Shown here piece after piece: positions 9,201 through 18,221 of a stretch of 27,000 nt of DNA (the stretch's first letter is position 1; every line of letters starts with the position of its first letter). Location: contig CAJNDS010002677.1 in assembly GCA_905221605.1 (NCBI GenBank), forward strand, positions 188,001 through 215,000. Reading direction: 5' to 3'. Under the pieces are notes generated by a model. The model made no database searches, was not told the origin of the DNA, and saw nothing but the letters and a program-made list of their open reading frames with translations. Position numbers and translations under genes: made by a program. Source of the DNA: Symbiodinium natans. Lineage: Eukaryota > Sar > Dinophyceae > Suessiales > Symbiodiniaceae.

Positions 9201-10085
9201 GTACCGTTCGCCGAGGCCTTTTGTGCACTAGGGGTTGACATAGTGCTTTCAAGTGCCCACTTGGGTCGGGTGACTATTTGCAATACGGAGAAGAGAGTTC
9301 ATCTCCTTGTTGAGACAATGAAGCAGGCCCAGCAAGACAGGCGTATGAGTGTGCCTCAAGCTCTCAAGCTGAGGGGAAAACTTCAGTTTGCGAGTGGCCA
9401 GCTGTTTGGACGCCAGAGCAAATTTTGCTTGCAACTGCTTTCGGAGTACGCCCACGGTTGTGCCCCTCCCCTGCCGGATGAGTGCATCGACACCTTCAGT
9501 TCACTTGTTGACATGTTGGAAAGCGGCCGCCCTCGACTAGTGCAGGTTAGCAAGCAACGAACCTGGTATGTTTTCACGGATGCATCATACTCGAAAGATG
9601 ATCCCACACTGCCTTGCGGCGTGGGTGGCCTTCTGTTTGATGACAAGGGTGTGTTGGTTGCTGGTTTCTCTCATGCCCTTGACAGGGATGCCCGCAAGCT
9701 CTTGGGTGAGCTTAACAAGGACACGATTATAATGGAGGCGGAGTTTGTTGCAGTGCTGCTTGCGTTCCGCCTTTGGGGCAAAAGGGTTGCGCATTCACCT
9801 GTTGTGGCTTTCATCGACAACAATGCGGTTAGGGATATTTTGATTTCCTGTCGGGGCAGGTCCCCAATAGTGAAAAATCTGCTTACTATGTTTGTTGGCT
9901 TGGAGGTGGGGTGCGAGTTCATCCCTTGGTTCTCACGGGTCCCTTCCCCGTCGAACTGCGCAGACCACCCGTCAAGACTGGTGACCCAGCAATTGCTGTG
10001 GGGTGGCACAAGTGTTCCGTGTTCCGATGTGTCCGAGCACCTGGATGCCATCTGCCTTGGTCTTTCGGCTAAGAAGGGGGCTTGA
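6210..10085 (+). CDS. Pol: dioxygenase-like, C5-methyltransferase-like, reverse transcriptase, RNase H
   Basis: The 1,291-residue ORF probably follows Gag by stop readthrough; numbering is from the GTG at 6210. Residues 105-240 look like a 2OG-Fe(II) dioxygenase, with H156-x-D158, a GGGVW strand, distal H215 or H217 and R225/R226. Residues 293-480 look like a C5-cytosine methyltransferase: FSGMSRLSACLKQLGF (motif I-like), APPC with C362 (motif IV), VENP with E427 (motif VI) and GRRPKW near 460 (motif VIII-like). Residues 560-780 are a linker plus the RT entry region (GTNLGGPVP). RT spans about 780-1000 with D888 (YDLVSAYRQ) and YFDDF (D961, D962). RNase H spans 1120-1260 with D1124, E1176 or E1178, D1203 (IDNN) and D1252 (CADHPSR). 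All RT/RH catalytic residues are intact. RT/RH assignment is firm; the two N-terminal enzyme calls rest on motif order and need structure prediction. Confidence 0.92.
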   Translation: MPEAEFVSSTSDEPVLTAVPPLVETGFVAPVVVGQSVHKVEPPVSVTPVSTSQLNSCVACDDPEELAEQLLQGQLIEPQSVLSLWELLPHEAPHKAASGSSFFTGMFRRGGVLGLRTNVSRFPKVTQALCAFVRQRRPAAVFTSLAIFCDIPTEPHRDAHNGPTPNLVFKISGFTGGGVWCEGPGQDIRPVQGSPVQGRVLTFEDGCLELPAKDHWHMTEPWQGRRVVLVAYALPHMPSVKLEVPQALLELGFALPPAFLPALSAVPDVTSLTPEPTPGPAPSASVESSRPPFIIEVFSGMSRLSACLKQLGFDAVAVDHKRLPGAACHVHLIDLCTTAGVELVRRWLLMPNCVGIWFAPPCGTASRAREVQGVPGPPPLRSEKFPNGLPQLSGQALLRVTLANQLYDCVSDLVLEAASRDLVIGVENPRQSLYWRTSMFARIAHLLQFTAFQSCAYGGRRPKWTAIAYTRGAFDGICKSCPGHPCAPRHLPWGVAPDAPNGFSTSLEAAYPLPLARALAQAFFQACPPRTLPPAGLQLSLVRGQVGSQPKASVTGPRVPEHARILRVRIPPRVSCPVPVRARVKNSWPLPPVAVCPERSVPAEAQLLQVVPVKQGSSSGGSGGSELWNELVWGIPFSPEQFVREAVKAGHPRTLEVALPQVLKDAVCTHASMTESELCALRARQFAKWLKLAQDLRSEEDALKASMHKQVSTILKPKRLLLWKAMMIEASYDDVAIFDEVISGTNLGGPVPDTGVFAPKCKPASVTVEQLKRDAPTSRAALLSTIKSQGESLDREVQTKTLEERDRGWLSGPIEVDQLPPDAIVSRRFGIEQDGKIRLIDDFSGSGINGSVETLETVRPQTVDVIAGMCLSLMRVLPGCSLKGRFYDLVSAYRQLALDPTGAWASYIGLWDPDLKRVVVFQLHALPFGAVKSVSTFLRAVNSIWHLGASFFALCWSHYFDDFVSVAKGTQVANVHQTITLLFALLGWDLAQGGKKDVPFAEAFCALGVDIVLSSAHLGRVTICNTEKRVHLLVETMKQAQQDRRMSVPQALKLRGKLQFASGQLFGRQSKFCLQLLSEYAHGCAPPLPDECIDTFSSLVDMLESGRPRLVQVSKQRTWYVFTDASYSKDDPTLPCGVGGLLFDDKGVLVAGFSHALDRDARKLLGELNKDTIIMEAEFVAVLLAFRLWGKRVAHSPVVAFIDNNAVRDILISCRGRSPIVKNLLTMFVGLEVGCEFIPWFSRVPSPSNCADHPSRLVTQQLLWGGTSVPCSDVSEHLDAICLGLSAKKGA

Positions 10086-10282
10086 GGTTCTATAGGGTAT
10101 GGTGAGACACATGTGCAATGTATGTGCACCGTGGTGTGTGCACCGGCACATGCGAGAATGCGATCATTGACTCGCCCACTGATGAAAATGTGTGGGACAC
10201 GCAGCTTCTGTATGTGCTCTGCGATCTTCAGGTTTAGCTTTGGGCTTTTGGGTTCAAACCCAGTTTGGAACAAGCGGTAAGC
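10074..10282 (+). repeat. Split direct repeat B1 (internal copy)
   Basis: These 209 bp are identical by eye to B2 (10603-10811). B1 includes the last four codons of Pol with its stop and runs into A2, sharing the GC at 10281-10282. It contains the arms CATGTGC (10110-10116) and GCACATG (10146-10152), which could pair in RNA, and TATAGGG near the start. In split-repeat elements, B1-A2 serves as template to complete the two ends during reverse transcription. Confidence 0.95.
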
Positions 10283-10317
10283 TTACTGTTCGCGAGCGAA
10301 TGGTGTTTTACCGCTTG
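10271..10317. other. Circle-junction-like recombination site at B1/A2
   Basis: The B1/A2 boundary carries the perfect palindrome GTAAGCTTAC (10277-10286) centred on the GC shared by both repeats. An outer pair of perfect 10-bp inverted repeats, CAAGCGGTAA (10271-10280) and TTACCGCTTG (10308-10317), and a TTCGC-GA-GCGAA palindrome (10289-10300) lie next to it. Joining the element's two outer ends would recreate the same junction. This fits a binding and exchange site for the element's tyrosine recombinase; the exact exchange bases are inferred. Confidence 0.65.
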
Positions 10318-10490
10318 CTTCCATATCGACTCTTCGAAAAACGGTGTGGGCCGTTTGTTCGTGGTTTGCAACCCAAAAGGTTTCTGTTGCTTGTCATGCT
10401 TGAATTTTACGAACAGCAATTTGCGGAACTTCGCTTGCTGGAGATCTGTGTTTGCAGCGCTGGCTCCACAGCTCAGTGCAAAAATTTTGA
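10281..10490 (+). repeat. Split direct repeat A2 (internal copy)
   Basis: These 210 bp match A1 with one substitution. A2 starts inside the palindrome at the B1 junction and ends at TTTTGA, after which A1 and A2 flanks diverge. The single A1/A2 difference (G at 10298) restores one arm of the TTCGC-GA-GCGAA palindrome that is imperfect in A1. Confidence 0.95.
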
Positions 10491-10602
10491 CCCACCCGGC
10501 CCACCCAGGGCATGACAAAACAGGGCCCGCTGAGGCGGCTTCAACTCCCTGTATGCTATCGGCACTTACACTAGTGTTGCATGTACAGTTGCCTCGCCCT
10601 CA
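10491..10602 (+). other. 112-bp spacer between A2 and B2
   Basis: This unique segment separates A2 from B2. It starts with CCCACCCGGCCCACCC and contains no ORF of note and no copy of sequence seen elsewhere in the element. It could hold the minus-strand priming or termination signal, but nothing in the sequence proves it. Confidence 0.6.
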
Positions 10603-10811
10603 AAGGGGGCTTGAGGTTCTATAGGGTATGGTGAGACACATGTGCAATGTATGTGCACCGTGGTGTGTGCACCGGCACATGCGAGAATGCGATCATTGAC
10701 TCGCCCACTGATGAAAATGTGTGGGACACGCAGCTTCTGTATGTGCTCTGCGATCTTCAGGTTTAGCTTTGGGCTTTTGGGTTCAAACCCAGTTTGGAAC
10801 AAGCGGTAAGC
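10603..10811 (+). repeat. Split direct repeat B2 (right terminus)
   Basis: These 209 bp are identical to B1. B2 ends with GTAAGC, the inverted counterpart of the GCTTAC that starts A1, and is followed by flanking CGTTGGACG. It should carry the 3' end of the element's transcript, although no polyadenylation signal is evident. Confidence 0.95.
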
Positions 10812-11209
10812 CGTTGGACGTGTAGGATGGGAGTAGGAGTGCAGAGTGGACTCTGAAGCTTCGCTGTTTTTGCTGTTCGGAAGTGACCTGAAGTCCCCGA
10901 GGTGTAGACCAAAGCAGTTACATTGTTCTTTTGCTTTACCTCCTTTGTAGAACAAAGTTGAGATGGAATTCGTAGCATTTTGGAGCCCTTAGCTCTTGGA
11001 GAGAGCTTGCTGCAAGAACTGAAGCTTGCTGAACACTTTGGTGTTTGGCTCAAGTGCGAAGTGAAAAAGAGACTGCTGCGCGAGCTCTGCTTTTCACACA
11101 CTTTAGGTCCAGGGCAGACCGGGGGGAAGCTGACCTCGTGCTCCGATCGAGCCAAGTCTTGCAGCTGGATGGGGAACCTCTTGGATCTGGTCGCGCTTGT
11201 GAACTTCTG

Positions 11210-11720
11210 CAGGCGGTTTCGGCTGAGGTCGTCGGCGTCCGTGTTCTTGACTCCCGGTATGTGACCCACTTCCAGGCTCAGTCCTTTGGCGTGGGCCCAG
11301 GAGGCTACCTTTTGCAGGAAGAGGCTGAGGGGAAAGGCGGTGGTACACAGCTTGTTAACCGAGGCTTGCGTTGGGCTGTTGTCACTGAGTGTGGGCAAGC
11401 AAAAGCGAAGGTTGGAGCAGCCGGTGGCTGTAGACCATCTGCAGTGGGACCCACTGTGCGATGGTCTCGAAGCAGGCAACATATTGCTGGGCGTCTTTAG
11501 TGAGGAAGGGCCAGTGGGCGCGAAGTTCTGCTATGGACCACTGTTGTGCGAACCAGAAGGTTTGGCTGGATGTGCACAACCGCCGTCTGCCATGGCGTCT
11601 GCTGCAGAGAGGCAAGGAAGTAAGAGCGGCTGGGCTAGGGGCATGCGGAATTCGTGGGTGAAGCACTGAGCGAGCCAGTGTATGGCGGCTTTGCTGTCGT
11701 TCCGCAATGTGATTTCCTGT
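11210..11720 (-). pseudogene. RNase H relic of another retroelement
   Basis: Read on the minus strand, one frame gives a WFAQQW...CFETIAQ segment (the E position, near 11465). A second frame continues with a DNSPTQAS segment (near 11383) and HIPG..N..AD.LSR, ending near 11210. This is the order of retroelement RNase H: E helix, D-N strand and the final D. At least one frameshift near 11440 separates the parts, and no RT can be recognised upstream on the same strand, so it is a truncated relic. Its sequence differs from the RNase H of the intact element at 1769-10811, so it comes from another family. Confidence 0.7.
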
Positions 11721-12042
11721 GCGTTTGGGTCCGCGATGCGCCCATACAGTCTTTATCTGCGGCTGGGATGGGCTAAATGTTTGTCTTGGCTGACACCGGC
11801 TTCCCTTTGACTTCAATCACCTTCGCCAATTGTAGGAATGAAGCGTCCCCTGTGACCCCGGCGGGCTGTGCAGGTCTGCATACAGTGGGGCGGCGAAACA
11901 GCGCAGGTGCGAGCTGACGCTAGTGGCCCACATCAGTAGGCCAAGGCATTCGAGGTCTTTGCGGGGGACGCGTTTGTGCCCAGAAGGCTAAGTAGCTGGG
12001 CGCGCAACTTGTCCAGTTTGGGCTGTGCGAGGCATACCGATT

Positions 12043-12332
12043 CAGCTCTTGCGGCGCAGCGCTTCATCCTAATCAAAAGTCGACAAGACAAGCCTGAAAC
12101 TGCCCTAGTTAATAGCTGCGCATGCGCCGCTTGAACGTGGAGCCCAAAAAAGCAAGCAAGCCACAAACATCATGACCCCAACCTGCGTAGGAACGCATGC
12201 GCGCACCATCGCGCCCCCAGCAAGCGCCCGCAACTGCGTGACGGTGTGCTTCGCAAACTCCTTGCGCAGCCAAGAGCTGCGGCGAGCGCCAGCTTCATCC
12301 TGATAAGGTCGACAAGAACAAGCTCACGCATC
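12043..12332 (+). repeat. Imperfect duplicated segment
   Basis: About 55 bp around 12043-12098 and 12272-12332 resemble each other (both contain CTTCATCCT followed shortly by GTCGACAAGA). They lie between the two divergent RNase H relics. Parts of the first copy also resemble the reverse complement of the second (AGCTCTTG against CAAGAGCT), so this may be old rearranged element DNA. Confidence 0.45.
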
Positions 12333-12473
12333 TGCGCGTACGTCTTTTTCGCAGCTTCTGGCACAGCCAACCTCACCTTTAGCACGGAAACCATGCCGCA
12401 GCTTCTGCATAGCATCCCCGCCGGTGTACGACATACCTGGACCTAAAAAAAGCGCACCGTCCAAGCTGGTTAG

Positions 12474-13640
12474 TTGACAGTTCTGTCTCTGGTGTTACCG
12501 CCGCCACGCACCTACCTAACCGTTCTGCGAATCCCACACTGCTGGACATCCGCCGCTGACCGTTTTTGGTGGATCAACCATTCCTCCGTCCTCGAAAAAT
12601 CTTCGGCTCCGTTACTTGCCGCACTGTTGGTTGTCCTGCTGCAGGTTTTGAACGTACCGATGAGCTGGCACAAGGCGAAACTGTCATCCTCTGTCGTGTG
12701 GATCGGATGGCAGCTGGACTTTCGAACCTTTACGGTCCGTCTGGAACATGCAAAGCTTCAACAGCTGTTGGCTCTGCTCCGGCAATGCCACCGGTCCGCC
12801 AAACTGTCTGCTACTACTACGTTGGAAAGCTCACTGGCAAACTGCTGTGGCTCTCCAACCTTTTCCGTGCGTTCCGACCGTCTCTGGCACCTTTGTGTCA
12901 CAATACTGCCCTCCACTGGTGCACGTGCCCCTCTCGGTGCCCTCAGGCCTTGCGTCCGCTCCTCTAGGTAGCCGCTTGTTCCGAGTGGCTTAAACCGCCG
13001 TGCAATCCAAAGAGGAACTACCCCAGTTCCCAGTTCCCACCCTCTGCTCGCCGTCTTTGGGCTCAAATCTCTGATCTCGAGCACCCTGACCGTGTCATTT
13101 CCGATGCTTCACGTGCAGTCATGGACATGTGGCTCCAAATCTGCCGCTCACGAACCGATTTCAGATCCCTGTTGTTTTGGCCCCATTTTGAATGTGAGGC
13201 CTTTGCTGATGCTTGCGCTGGCGCAACTAGTGCAGGCTTGGGTGGTTTCGTTCGCTTGCCCGGCAGCCAATGTCTTTTCTTCCAAGCTAGCTTCTCTCAA
13301 TCCGAGCTTCATGCACTGTTTCCATGGTTCCCGGCCGATCATGCTCCTCAGCACTACATTGCTGCTTGGGAACTTCTCGCTCAGTGCACCTTGTTGCACC
13401 TCTTAGCCTGCCTGCTGCCTGCTGGACATCCGCCTGTGCATGTCGCGTTTCGTTGTGATAATTCAGCGACAGATGCTGCATCCTGGAAAGGCTAAAGGCA
13501 TGTGTGGCCTGCTGCGGTCCTTTTTTCTTCTGCAAGAACGCCAATATATATCTGTCCATATAGACCACGTCCCGGGGTTCCGCAACGAACTAGCAGATAG
13601 CCTCAGTCGTGGTTATGATCCTCAGCTTTTGGGATTCTCG
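12474..13640 (+). pseudogene. RT thumb / RNase H relic of a retroelement
   Basis: The 12474 frame carries an RT thumb-like stretch (PMSWHKAKL, VVWIGWQL). The next frame continues with KLLWLSNLF and LAPLCHNTAL, typical of the RT-RNase H connection. From about 13040 a third reading gives RNase H with all four acidic positions: FADA (near 13205), AAWELLAQ (near 13375), RCDNSATDAA (near 13460) and NELADSLSRG (near 13595). Frameshifts fall near 12815 and 13490. The YxDD centre of RT is not recognisable. This is a decayed copy, divergent (head to head) from the minus-strand relic at 11210-11720. Confidence 0.72.
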
Positions 13641-13649
13641 GAATCTGCA

Positions 13650-16510
13650 CGCTGCCAAGTCCCCTGGACTGCCCTGCCTACATCCTTTTGCTGCCATACA
13701 TATCCGTTGGAACTGGATCTATCCAATTGGCTGGCGTCTGCTTGAAGAATGCTGGCCTTTTCCCCCCTTCGGGTCAAGCTTGCCGCCTGAAATACTTGGT
13801 GCTCTGGACCAGCATTCTCTTCACCTTTCTTGCCCGGGTGCTTTTGCCCGAAGTTTGTTCTGCTGAAGCACTGCCGCGCCAGCTTGTAAAAGGAAGGGCG
13901 TGCAGGGTTCTTCCTTATAGCACGAAGTGCCTGAACATTCGTAACGGACTAGTGCGGGTAGTGAACGTGGATGTACGTGCACAAGTGCGTTTGCTGCCCG
14001 CACGCAACGGCATAGCATGTTCCGGTTGGACACTTCCCCCCTGCTGCGTAGCTGCTGGCTCGACAGGCGGACATGCGTCACTAGTCCGTACGGATTCAGT
14101 TCTTAAAGCGAAGTTCAATCAGGCGCCAACCGAAAACACACCACCAACACTGCAGGATCGGAAAAAGAAGGTGTGAGCACCCCCCATGCAGAAAATCTTT
14201 TTGATGGTTGGCTCCCGAGGCAACCACACCAAGATTTGCGTTTCTGACTGGAAAGATCTATGAAGCTTAAATAGGTCTTGGAGAACCAGGCGGCCCGGCT
14301 CAAAAGGCAGTGAAAACTTTTCACACAAGTAAGCGCAGCTGCATCGGCGCAACAGTCATGGCATGATAAAATGGTGCAATGGGCAAACAAAAGTTTCTAC
14401 AAAATCACAATGCAAAAGCCGTAGTCACCCCCTCCAAAGGATAGTTCACATAAAGCACAGTTGAACATGTTTGCAGTGCCCAGAGCACACAAGTGACCAA
14501 CAAACCATGACCATTTTCGCGCACATTCCGAGTCTGACATTTCCAGACATGCGCGGACAACAGTGCACCTGCCTTCAACTGACCCCTAACCTCGACAACC
14601 TAGGCAGCACAGGCTGTTGCATTGTCACAGTGGATGGTGTGTTGCAGAACCTGGACGACAGCATGCGCTAGACGTCTCAAGTGAGAATCCAGAGTCTGGC
14701 AATTTGTTTAACGCAAGTAGTTCCATCGCAATCAAGAGTAAGTCTCGCCAACAAACAGACTCCTGCCATCGCGGCCGAGCACTAGCCATTAGAGTAACCG
14801 TTTAACAAACCACTACAGGTCCGATTGTAATTTACCGCATGTGCCAACTGTGAACATGCTGCTCACTGCAAAGCAGCCAGAAATGCGGTCATTTCCACCA
14901 TTTGCATACGGGGGCGCTAACGTCAGGAGAAAAAACGCTGCTATGGCCAACGCAGCCGCTGTCGCAGTCGCTGTCGCCGTCACTATTTCTATCATAACCG
15001 TTATCACACTAGCGCGGGGTGCCAACGATATGAGCCCTTCGCTTTGAATTGTTTTGAACGCATATGCACGAGCATCGCCGATAGAGAAAGGAGTGAGAAA
15101 GGAGTGTGCTTTTGTGCATGTTTGGGGTTATGTGGCTAAAAGCACGGTCGAAGAGCAAACTCCTCACAAAATGTTGGCTGGCAACAGGAAGTGGGCAGGC
15201 TGTGGTGAGTTTCTTGAAACAAGTTTGTAATGAGTCGCACAGGTTTTATACGTTTTGACACTCAGCAACAGATGCTGTGTCACAGTCAAATGTTGTGCAC
15301 AAGTTTTTCCGGTTGTTTGAATTGCGAAGTGATTTCGTGCATTTCGCGTTGCAGCTGTTTACATGTGAGGACATCACGTGAAAAACAGGAAAGAATCGCT
15401 GGCGTGCTGCCCAACCGACCAAGTTTTACTTGGAGCATGTTGGATGAACAACCTACTGCTATGCGCAGATGTCCGTGCACAATATGCGTAGCCACCATGT
15501 TGACAAATCTTAGTGCCGAAGCACTTGGCTCAAGCCAGGGCTGCGTTGCAAAGGTATGGAACTTGTGCAGCAAGGGCGGAGCTGGTTTCAGGTGGCCATT
15601 TGCTGTTGGATTGTGTCGGCCAAGTGCGCTTGTACCAATGTGAATGCGGCCATGGGTTCTGTGCTTTTGTAAAGGAATGAGTTCATACAACTTGTGCTCC
15701 GGATCCTGCCAGGCAGGCGAGCCGCCCACAGCAATCTTGCAAGAGACCGAGGACCTGCTGCAGGTGTGGCAAGTTATAAATGTTGGCTTTTCGTTAAAGA
15801 TGTTGTTTGCTTGCATAGTGAAATATTCAGTCAGACTTTGGTGGGTTGATGGTTTGGGTTTCCGAGACATGTGATTTGTACGTTTGTGGTTACGTTGCTT
15901 AAATAGATTGTTTCTTACCAATCAGCAGGCAAAGTGATATAGTGATTTGGATTTCGGGGGAGTGCTTCGGACTTGGCCAGTGATGCAGATCGTAGACCTG
16001 GCAGTTCCCACGCTTCCAATATGTCCCCAGCATCATGGTGCGATTCTGAAACCGGCCCCGCAAAAGTTGAGAACAGATGGCAACGCCAGTATGTGATCTC
16101 GATGTCTCTCCAGTTGTGATGGCGGGTACCCGACTTCAGTTCGATCAGTGAAGAAGACTAATTTAAAAAATATGTATATATTTGTATATACATATACATA
16201 CCAAACTCGATCTGAGGCGTCTTGGCCATTCTTATTCATCCATAAGGTTCGCTGGATTTGTGATGCCACCAACTTGGATCAAAGCGTAGGCAGGGGACAG
16301 CCGACCCGACGCCCTCTTGGGGCACCTGCAGGGACGGCGCCGGCGCCCGTGCCACCCGAAAACTCCGCAGGGCAAGGCCCAGAAATGTGCATGAAAATCG
16401 GATGGATATCTTGATGGGCAGGCCTTGCTCAGCCTCAACGTTCAACTCAGCAGTCCCAACATGGACCATTGAGAACTTCTTGTTTGACACAACTCCACGG
16501 CCTGGAAAGG
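13650..16510. other. Stretch without a recognisable gene
   Basis: Open frames occur on both strands, the longest on the minus strand at 15286-15921, but none shows a family motif or a convincing start. An AT-rich, partly palindromic TATATA/TGTATA run lies at 16170-16202. The part to about 13870 may still be 3' sequence of the RT/RNase H relic. Confidence 0.5.
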
Positions 16511-16511
16511 C

Positions 16512-17060
16512 TCATTCGTTGAAACCTTTTTGCAACAAACGTGCCATGGATTCAGTGGTGCGGCCGTGCGAAGCAGCAATGGCCTCTTTGATGATCTGGA
16601 GGGTGTTCGGAAGCTTGGGCACCATCCGGTCCGCTGTTTCTTCTGACCACCAGCCTCAAGCCCTCATCAGCCCTCAGCGCCCGGTAGTACCCCGCACTGC
16701 CCCGGCCTCTGAGGCATCCGCAGGTGCCGTGGCAGGCAGCACCGCAGCATTTGGCAGGGGAACTTTCGGCAGACAGAACGTTGTTCCATGTATCGAAACG
16801 TTTGCCATCTTGAATGGAATCTCGCATGGAGCATCGTGGGGCGACAGGTAAGGGCATCTGGTTGCTCGATTTTTCCGGGGTATGACAGGACCTTCTGCCA
16901 GGCAGTATATGCTTTTGACCACATGGATTTCGTCCGAGAAAGAGGTAGCTAGGTAGCGGCGCATGAACGCCAAGACCCGCCAAGAGGCATGGACAAGGAC
17001 CGGCACATCACCGGCCCAGAGAATGCCCAGGAGCTCGATTTGCTTGGAAGACCGGCGATC
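16512..17060 (-). CDS. Candidate exons of an unidentified minus-strand gene (possible Sec14-like piece)
   Basis: Two stretches read like protein. Minus strand 16654-16512 follows an AG-G acceptor (TTGAG then GC) and encodes a clean C-terminus of about 47 residues with KLPNTLQIIKEAIAASHGR and a TGA stop. Minus strand about 17052-16916 encodes IELLGILWAGDVPVLVH, then WRVL and DEIHVV. Its spacing of Gly, Pro, Trp/Arg and a final Ile-x-Val-Val resembles the CRAL-TRIO (Sec14) core strand region, with a small insertion. A GT follows the second stretch on the minus strand. The sequence between (about 16660-16860) is also partly open. I could not join the exons in phase or find more of a lipid-transfer domain, so the family name is tentative. 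Confidence 0.3.
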
Positions 17061-17650
17061 GTAAAGCCTTGATTTTCCCGACGTGGCAGGAGGCTGTGTT
17101 GGCCCTCCCGACAAAGAAAGGCGTGCATGGCATGACGGTCGAGGGCTTCGGAGTGTCGTAGTTGGAACATTGAAATGTGTTGCATTTTGTTGCAGGCAAC
17201 TTTTGTTTGCGTGTTTCGCTCAGAGCGGTTCATGCAGTGTGTGGACTTTCCCCGGGAACCCGCACGTGGTCAATTGGGCAAGACGAGGTGGAGCGAGGTA
17301 GTTACTTGACGCGAGCTGTCTGCTATCTTTGGACGTCTCAATGCCTTCTTTCAAGTTTCAGGCACCGGCAAATCGAGCAAATCGAGCTGCATCGCGCCGG
17401 AGTCGAAGCTGCATCGGAAGAGGCTTGGAGCAGCCCGATGCGGCTGGGAGGGTTTGGGGGTCATCTCACATCAGTTCATGCACTTCACAAGGCCTGCAGC
17501 GGTCTGCCTTTGCAATGCGAGTCTTGTGCGAACTGTGTGTGGTGGCGACTGTGAGCTTGCGAGGTCCAAGGTCACTGTCCTCAAAGGTCTCCTCCCGGGC
17601 GAGGAGAGCTTGCATGCGGCATTCATGTAGCCTCAGAGGCAGACAAAGAA

Positions 17651-17976
17651 GAGAGACAGAGAGAGAGAGAGAGAGAGGACGGTGCCCTCTCTTGGGGGGG
17701 GTGGGTGCCTTCGCTGTGTAGTAGAAGAAGAAGAAGAAAAAGAAGAGAGGGGGAGAGCTGCGGGCGAGCTCAACGGATGCGGCATGACCGAACCACGCTA
17801 CACCGCCACACGCGCTCGAGTGATTCTTGGGGGCCCTCTCCACAAAGGGAGGGCAAGGAAGGATCAGGGCGACCCCCTCGGGGGGAGGGAAGAGGCTAGC
17901 CGGGTAGCCTTCATGCTTGCATGAAGGAGAAGATTGGAAGAAGAGGAAGAAAGAGAGAGCGAGCGAGAGAGAGCGC
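17651..17976 (+). repeat. GA/GAA-rich low-complexity tract
   Basis: Purine runs occur at 17651-17679 (GA repeats), 17721-17758 (GAA then GA) and 17923-17976 (GA with GAGC), separated by mixed sequence. On the minus strand they read as CT/TTC repeats and create long artefact frames rich in Phe, Leu and Ser. The tract lies just upstream of the ornithine decarboxylase gene. Confidence 0.85.
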
Positions 17977-18221
17977 CACGCAAAACATCCATCGCCTTGA
18001 GGAAACCGAGCGCCGTCCCATGCAGCCGACATCGGCATTTGTGCGGTCACGTTGCTTTGCTGTCGTGTCGCAGAGACATGCCAGGACTCTGTGCGAGTTG
18101 CGGCCGAGCACGCGCTGAAGCATTTCGGGAGCTCCGCCGACGAGTGTGCGGCTCATGCCCTGATAGTTTGTGGAATACCCTTCAGGCTTGACTGCATGAC
18201 CTTCGGAGTTGTGTCACCAAG

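Larger units (their letters stand above)
1769..10811 (+). mobile_element. Complete tyrosine-recombinase retrotransposon with split direct repeats (PAT/Ngaro-like layout)
   Basis: The 9,043-bp unit is bounded by split direct repeats: A1 (1769-1978), B1 (10074-10282), A2 (10281-10490) and B2 (10603-10811). A1 opens the element and B2 closes it, while B1 and A2 abut internally, which is the layout of PAT-, Ngaro- and Kangaroo-type YR elements and excludes an LTR element. The ends are inverted 6-mers, GCTTAC on the left and GTAAGC on the right. The coding order is YR, Gag, Pol (dioxygenase-like, methyltransferase-like, RT, RNase H), all on the plus strand. YR upstream of Gag differs from the usual Gag-RT/RH-YR order. 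No target duplication is seen beyond a possible shared GC dinucleotide. One mismatch in 419 repeat positions and large intact ORFs mark a recent, possibly active insertion. Confidence 0.93.

Noticed and set aside
1769-10811. LTR retrotransposon
   Set aside because: The repeats are split (A1 left, B2 right, B1-A2 internal), there is no DDE integrase or aspartic protease, and a tyrosine recombinase is present.
14813-15025. Minus-strand Ala/Thr-rich frame resembling a membrane segment
   Set aside because: The hydrophobic stretch comes from a short GTCGCx repeat near 14960-14985 and nothing else supports a gene.
15286-15921. 211-codon minus-strand frame
   Set aside because: It opens on TTG, shows no family motif and has no supporting neighbour; treated as chance.
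17466-18050. 194-codon minus-strand frame rich in Phe, Leu and Ser
   Set aside because: It is produced by the GA/GAA low-complexity tract.
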